Source: Epiperipatus broadwayi (Eukaryota > Onychophora > Udeonychophora > Euonychophora > Peripatidae). From it: a stretch of DNA of 64,000 nucleotides. Within the stretch, counting starts at the first letter, position 1. The number at the start of each line of letters is the position of its first letter. Shown in pieces: positions 58,445 through 64,000 of the stretch. The position numbers and the translations under genes are program-made. The DNA is taken from positions 312,001-376,000 of the forward strand of contig JAQFVV010000320.1 in assembly GCA_028023455.1 (NCBI GenBank). Direction: 5' to 3'. Below the pieces are notes generated by a model. The model had not been told where the DNA came from. It made no database searches and saw only the letters and a program-made list of their open reading frames with translations.

Positions 58445-59335
58445 TAATTAATGATATATTGTTAAAAAGAGGTTGCCTTGACAACAGTTTGAAATTGTTG
58501 ATTATTAGTGATATTGGTATATAAACCCATTTAGCCTTGAGCATTATTACACTTGTTATTTAAGTAATACTGTGGGTGCAATTTGAAATTTATAATTGTA
58601 GTTTATAATATTATTAGTGACTATTTATTAGTCTGCATTCAGGATAGGGTTTATTTATTTGTTTAAAGGGGTTTATTTAAACTTCTTTATATTAATATTT
58701 TCAATCTCTGTTGTCATGTTGCAATATTTAGTGTCTATATAAGCAAATTAGACCATTAATAAGGGTGGGATTCCACCCTTATTGTTAAAAGGAGATTGTT
58801 TTGACAACAGTTTGAAATTGTAGATTTTATTGATATTGGAATTGTCTGAATATTGACTAGTTTTTAATGATATATATACAAACATACATGAAAGAAGTCA
58901 GTACTTAAACAATACCAATATCAATAACAATCTTAATCTGTTATTAAGGCAACCTTCTTATAACAATAAAGGTGGATATCCACCTTTATCAATGGTCTAA
59001 TATGTTTATATAAATACTAAATTGCAACTTGACTAAAGAGAGTGAGATTGTTATTAATTCAAAGAAATTTAAATAAATCTCATTAAGCAAACAAATATAA
59101 CCTATTTTGAAAGCATACTAACCAATAGTCAATTATAACTTTTAAACTGCATTGAAACTATGTATTACTTAAATAATAAAGCTAATAATGCTCAAGGCTA
59201 GATAAGTTTATATATGTGAATACATGAAAGTATTCGGCATTTAAACAATACCAATAATAATATCAATTAATAATCAATAATCTTAATCTGTCATCAAGGC
59301 AGTCTACTTATATCCATGGACTAATATATTTGAAT
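58445..59335. repeat. Repeat H inverted array (four partial copies)
   Basis: Sense copies at about 58458-58520 and 58765-58875, antisense copies at about 58900-58990 and 59225-59310, all with the gttaaaaggaggtt...gacaacagtttgaaattgtt core or its complement. Flanking blocks also mirror each other: ttgagcattattacactt (58537) versus taataatgctcaaggct (59184), and tagaccattaataaggg versus ttatcaatggtcta. The locus is a large imperfect palindrome centred near 58885, so probably an inverted dimer of a larger unit. Confidence 0.6.
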
Positions 59336-61265
59336 AAAGAGATCATCAAAATTAATCACAAATTATAATAATCCTATGGATATAAAAAGCTAATGGTTAG
59401 TAATAAAAGATAAATTTTGACATAACACAAGATATGAGGAAAAATTTAATTTAATCATAAATTATACTAATCTACCTATATTCATAAAATACTACAGACT
59501 ATGGTCACATTTCAGACCACTAAATCATTTCTAATTAACTGAAGGGAAATTGGGTCTTCTGTGGATTAAGAATTTAAATTAGATTTAAACCAGAGTGCCA
59601 CCCAATACTGGGTAATCCGTGGGAGAATATTTTACACCTGCAGCATTATTAAACCATACCATAACTAATTTAGTAAAGTATGAATCCTTATCTCATATAA
59701 GTGATTACAAAATTAATTTATTATATTTAAATGGTCAGAATTTATGAAAAGAGAAACAAGAGACTCTATGAATAAATAAATAAAAATATTTATTATTCAA
59801 TAATATTCATTGATTAAATTACCCAACATTATTTCAATAAACTAATATTACATTAAGACATATATATAATGTTAAGACAACATTACATTAAGTTATAAAG
59901 TGTTAATAAATAAAAAAAATACATAAGGTGATCACACTTAGCACATTAAAAGTTTTATCAGTCTCCAGTTTTAAATCCTTTTTTAAGCTTAACATTTTTC
60001 TTCATTTGTTTGTTTTGTATTATGGAATCTATTCTCTTATTTAAGATGCTATAAATCCATGCTTGAAAATTTAGAAACATTAAATTTTCAACTTTTTTAA
60101 CTACTTCAAATCTTAAATCATTTAGATCATATTTCTTCAACTCTCTAAAGACATAAATATTCGATGAGAAAGGGCTTTTATTTAACAATTATTTGCAAGC
60201 ATAATTTTTTAAATATAGATTAAGCACAATTCAGAAATGGCAATTCAAGGTTTATCACATATCAGGCTTTGAACAGATAATCAATTTAAACTACATCATA
60301 TTCAGGGTAAAGGGTCACACATAGTCAATTTAGCTGTCATATGTCATCACAATCATTTTATAATATTTATTTTTGTTCATAACTTGGCTGCTTAATAAAA
60401 ATAAAACTTAAAGTTTTTACAAGAAACTAATAACAACTGTAAAACCAAAAGACAGACTCAAATTTCTGGGAAGAGCTCAAGCTTTTAATAAAAAATTTAA
60501 TTACTTTGAGCATTGTTTAAATTATTACTTTCTCATTTTTTTTAAAGTTAATTTTATTACTTACAACAACAAAATATTTGTTATAATACAAAAATCTTTT
60601 TTATAAACTTGACATTTTACTAAAATAAAATTTGAATCTTTATTTTAAAAAAAGAAAAAAATCTAATTTTATTTTCAAACTTTGAATAATTGACTTTTGA
60701 ACTTCGAATGTTAAATTTAGAGACAATACAAGCAAATTTCAAATCAGTAAACTAAAAAAAGCATATTTTAAACTTACTTGTCTACTTTTTTTTTTTCATT
60801 TATTTAAACTGTTACCCTAAAAGTAACCAGCATTTAACCACTTTGGTAATCAATTATGTAATTTGCTTTGCAACTGATATATTACCCTCTTATTTGATTA
60901 GGAATAAAATAAGTCAATTTAGAATCTTGACATTGGATGATTTTATTTCTACACTAAACATTAACATTATTATATTTAAATATAACCTTGAGAATGAACT
61001 GGAGATTAAAATAGAAGAAAGTACTAAGTTAAAAATCATTATTCAATACTAGAATAAACTGAGTAAATGTTAACTAAATTTTAATTTCTCACAGATTATA
61101 CAACTACATCATGAACCAAATTTTGCAATATATGGTTGCTAACAAGGAACACATGGTTTGTAAAGCTTTATGATTGTCAGAAAAACATTACTGAACATCT
61201 TATTTTAATTTAGAAATTCTAATTAATTATTTGTCATTTCACTAACAATTCTTTTCTACCATCTA
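59336..61265. other. AT-rich stretch; one coding-like minus frame
   Basis: The only item of note is 59958-60188 on the minus strand: 76 codons, starting TTG, with YVFRELKKYDLNDLRFEVVK and a Lys-rich tail. It has no known motif and could be a transposon fragment or chance. No other gene or repeat was recognised. Confidence 0.3.
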
Positions 61266-61272
61266 CTCTGTA

Positions 61273-61345
61273 GTGAACCGAGAATATCTCAATTGGTATG
61301 TCACTATCAACTTACATGAAGGTTTTGAGTACAAGCACATACCTG
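61273..61345 (+). repeat. tRNA-like SINE relic
   Basis: A-box-like tatctcaattggtatgtcac (61285-61304) and B-box-like ggttttgagtacaag at the usual spacing. Stems do not close into a tRNA. Confidence 0.35.
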
Positions 61346-62635
61346 TAGTTTGGCTGATTGCTCCAGAGAATGACTTAATTATATAAATTTTCAAACCACA
61401 ATTAGCAAACATACTATAAACTCTATGTCCTATACCTCTATCTTTTTGATCATCTACTCATCATCACTAGTTAAGTCTTTGACAAGTTTCAAAAAATGGC
61501 CATTGTATGTCCCATTTTCTATTCCCTCATTAGCCAGTACAAATGCATTATTGTTGTATTAGTGAATTATAGTAAACAGGTTATCATAAATTTATTGAAA
61601 TTTTTATAGACCTTTTTTCAGGGTGTATTATGGGAGGCCTGACTCATAACTTTATCATCTCATGGAAAGTTTGGCTAGATGTTCTTTGCTTATTTTTTCT
61701 TAGATCTCTTGTTTTCATTAATCTATGTCTTGTTTCAGTCATGTCCTACAAAACTGTATGTGTGATATGATTAGCATAGGACATCTGTCTGGGAGAGAAA
61801 TTCATAAAATGGGAATTTTTCAAACTATCATCTCTTCATACAGAATAATAATAAAATAATAAATAAAGAGATCATATTCTACAAATATTTTTTTTGTGAA
61901 TATAATCTCATGTAAATCAATAAATTCATCTCTGTGATATCTATGATTCTTAATTTCATAAGGTATATGATAAAAATATTTCACTGTCTTACTTTTCAAC
62001 TATAGTTTTGTGTCAAGAAATACCTTTTTGAATATGTTATATTCTTTTCCGTAGTCAATCTTTTTAAATATTCAATAATATGCTCTTTGCTAGATATCAT
62101 ATTCTTTTTTCAAGTTTTAGACATATTTAAATATCCAACACAAACACAGCAAATATTATATGCATAGTATATAATTAAAGTTTTAGAAGTATCTTAACTA
62201 TAAACATTTTATGCGAAAAATGGTATTACTTCTTTTCGTCTCAAAGTATTACTTGTCTCGTTGTGGTTTTTGACAATTATAATTAAGGTTCATCATGTGA
62301 TTTTTTTTTCAACAAAAAAAAATCATGCTTCAATAAAATTATATTTTTAGTTTCCATTCATATATGAACTTATTAAATAATTCATTAATCAGATCCTGGA
62401 TCTTTGAGGAGATAAAGCCATCCAAATTTATAACAGCATTAAACTGGGATTAAACGTTCCCTTTCTCCATGTATTTTTTAATTATTCTCCACATTTTAAA
62501 ATCAAATAGCAAGAAAATTTCTTTAATCTATGCTATCACGTGTCACCATTAGGGCTAGTTTTTAATTGGAGTGAAAATTAGAGGCTCTGTTACCCTTTTT
62601 CTTTGCGATTACAACTGTGACTCTTTTAACTTTCA
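61346..62635. other. AT-rich stretch, no gene seen
   Basis: Nothing recognised. Confidence 0.4.
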
Positions 62636-62742
62636 CTTTTTTTTTTCAAATGTCAAATGCATTGACAGGGAATCGAACCCGAGCCAGCTTCTTTGAAGGC
62701 AGTTATGCTAACCACTAGGCCACTAACGTTTGACAAAAAGCA
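62636..62742 (-). mobile_element. tRNA-derived SINE (family T)
   Basis: Minus strand: A box tggcctagtggttagcataa, B box gggttcgattccctg, end caatgcatttgacatttg and an oligo(A) tail. tgtcaaa at its start and tttgaca near its end pair as an extended terminal stem. ttcactttt occurs just before the T run and just after the element, a possible 9-bp target duplication. Confidence 0.65.
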
Positions 62743-62766
62743 TTCACTTTTAACTTTACAATATAT

Positions 62767-62835
62767 GGTTTTGAAATTAAACTGAGAGAGTAAGCGCTTG
62801 AGAGATTTGCACTCTCTCAGTTTAATTTCAATACC
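62767..62835. repeat. Perfect 21-bp hairpin
   Basis: 62771-62791 and 62811-62831 are exact complements (ttgaaattaaactgagagag plus t), extended by ggt/acc beyond one mismatch, around the 19-nt loop aagcgcttgagagatttgc. The loop and half the stem match a motif at 14.41 kb. Confidence 0.6.
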
Positions 62836-62989
62836 GTCTGCGTTGTGCTACACATTTACAACTAATCACTTGGATTTTTAATTTTCCCATTCCTTTCACG
62901 TCATTATAAAACTTACTCTTTAAATTTTCCATTTTTTTTAAAAATAATTTCATTTTCCAACCATATTTCATTTATTCTTTATTGACTAT

Positions 62990-63660
62990 CTTTAGCCTTT
63001 TCCTCACTTTGTTGTAACTGTTCGACATTTGGAAGCTTTGTATCTAAGCTTTGCTGTTCTTTTATATCCTTAATTTCTGCTACATCATCAGAACATTCTA
63101 TTTCTATCTTTTCAAACCTTTCAACAATAGTAGTTACTTCTAAAGGAACCTGTTATAATGCTCTATGTTTTCTGTTTTTACCTCTTCTATTACTTCATGT
63201 AATAATTCTATTTTGCTTTCCTGATCAATTTCTTGTCATGCCCCTTCGACTTTATTCTTAGTCTGCATTAAATCTCCCACTAACTATTTTAGATATTTTA
63301 CTTTACTACATCATCAGAGCATTCTATTTCCTTTTCTTGTTCTATTTTACTTTGATTTTCTGGTTCTACTATTTCCTTTTTATAATTATCAAATATTATG
63401 TCTATCTCTTTATTTTGATTATTATACAATGTATCTATCCTTTTTAATATTTCTTTAAGCACTGTAAACATTCCATTTAATTGATTTTCAGTCATTTTGT
63501 CAAGCATTTTCATTATCATTTTTCTAAACTCATCATCTCTATGCTAGATTTCTACTTGATCTCTACTATGTTACTCACTGGAAATGTTTTCTGTTTCTTT
63601 TTCTAGAATCTGCATTTTAGCTCTCAATCTCATAAGCACTTAATTAATCATAATATTTAA
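62990..63660 (-). pseudogene. Broken Glu/Lys-rich gag-like coding sequence
   Basis: Minus-strand frames in order: LRAKMQILEKETENISSE (near 63630-63575), a 73-codon frame with DKMTENQLNGMFTVLKEILK ending EIECSDDVVK (63519-63298), QEIDQESKIELLHEVIEE (63230 region), then VERFEKIEIECSDDVAEIKD ending KAKDSQ and TAA near 62990. The pieces are joined by stops and shifts. They are rich in charged, helix-forming residues, as in coiled-coil gag proteins or LINE ORF1. The motif EIECSDDV occurs twice, 226 bp apart, showing an internal duplication. Function is not established. Confidence 0.4.
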
Positions 63661-64000
63661 CTATAATACTTTGTTTTAATAATGCTATTGTAAAATTATT
63701 TCTATTTAATTTCTTATTCAATGGATTGGTTTGACTATTCACCCTTTCACTATGTAGCCCTATTTATTATCTTCTGCTGATTATTTTATTGCCTGCCATT
63801 TCACTAGTTTGCCCAACTTATACGCACATTTAATTTATATTATTTGCTTATATTTTCTTTTAATATCAAAATTCAATAACTATTCTAATTATTATTTTAA
63901 CTGTTAGCCTCTTATCTGTTCCCATATTTGTCACCAAATTATTATTCTCTATTTAGTTTTTTAGTTATTTTTATATTAATAGCCAGGGTCACTATCGAGC
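63661..64000. other. Possible retroelement leader, otherwise nothing
   Basis: On the minus strand, upstream of the gag-like sequence, tttggtgacaaatatgggaa (around 63933-63914) resembles the primer-site/leader of some LTR elements. No LTR can be delimited before the window ends. Confidence 0.25.

Noticed and set aside
1-64000. CRISPR arrays, operons, ribosome binding sites, bacterial terminators
   Set aside because: The content is eukaryotic; no regularly spaced short repeats or bacterial gene organisation are present.

Overview
The window looks like intergenic or intronic DNA from an AT-rich invertebrate animal. The grounds are: very AT-rich sequence with few CpGs; no long intact gene; many transposon remnants; two short exon-like segments bounded by consensus splice sites; tRNA-derived SINEs with oligo(A) tails; LINE fragments; and a Penelope-like element (PLE) whose GIY-YIG endonuclease lies after the reverse transcriptase. 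I cannot name the species.

Layout. 1-9.9 kb: three foldback elements, a GC-rich patch (2.2-2.6 kb) and two candidate + strand exons (4.59 and 9.35 kb). 9.9-22.9 kb: low-complexity tracts, several copies of dispersed repeat A, a LINE relic near 12 kb, a possible minus-strand exon at 19 kb, a remnant PLE inverted pair at 20.6-21.0 kb and a repeat B copy at 21.2 kb. 22.9-27.7 kb: a decayed LINE with zinc-knuckle ORF1, AP-endonuclease and RT relics, interrupted by a repeat A copy. 27.7-36.3 kb: a 2.7 kb element with about 0.5 kb inverted termini, a tRNA-headed SINE (family K), and another K copy split by an inverted repeat B dimer. 36.3-42.9 kb: LINE relics, an inverted repeat A dimer, a near-perfect foldback and a CpG-rich promoter-like segment. 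43-52 kb: tRNA SINEs, a tandem repeat B dimer, a LINE C-terminal fragment and more repeat B. 53.3-55.9 kb: a large palindrome of two 5'-truncated PLE copies head to head. 56.7-64 kb: a further LINE relic, an inverted array of repeat H, a tRNA SINE and a broken gag-like, Glu/Lys-rich coding stretch.

The main result is that several unrelated-looking repeats share the architecture of a minimal hammerhead ribozyme. Repeat B, repeat A (read on its antisense strand), the PLE terminal region and the K SINE each show the order stem I strand, CTGATGA or a close variant, stem II, GAAA, a very short usually palindromic stem III ending in UH, then the complementary stem I strand. Repeat B occurs as a head-to-tail dimer with ribozymes about 292 nt apart, the layout expected of retrozymes, and also as a head-to-head dimer that appears to have inserted as one unit (17-bp flanking duplication). 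The PLE and repeat A also occur as head-to-head dimers. A reasonable inference is a community of ribozyme-bearing non-autonomous elements that uses PLE or LINE machinery; every copy here is decayed to some degree.
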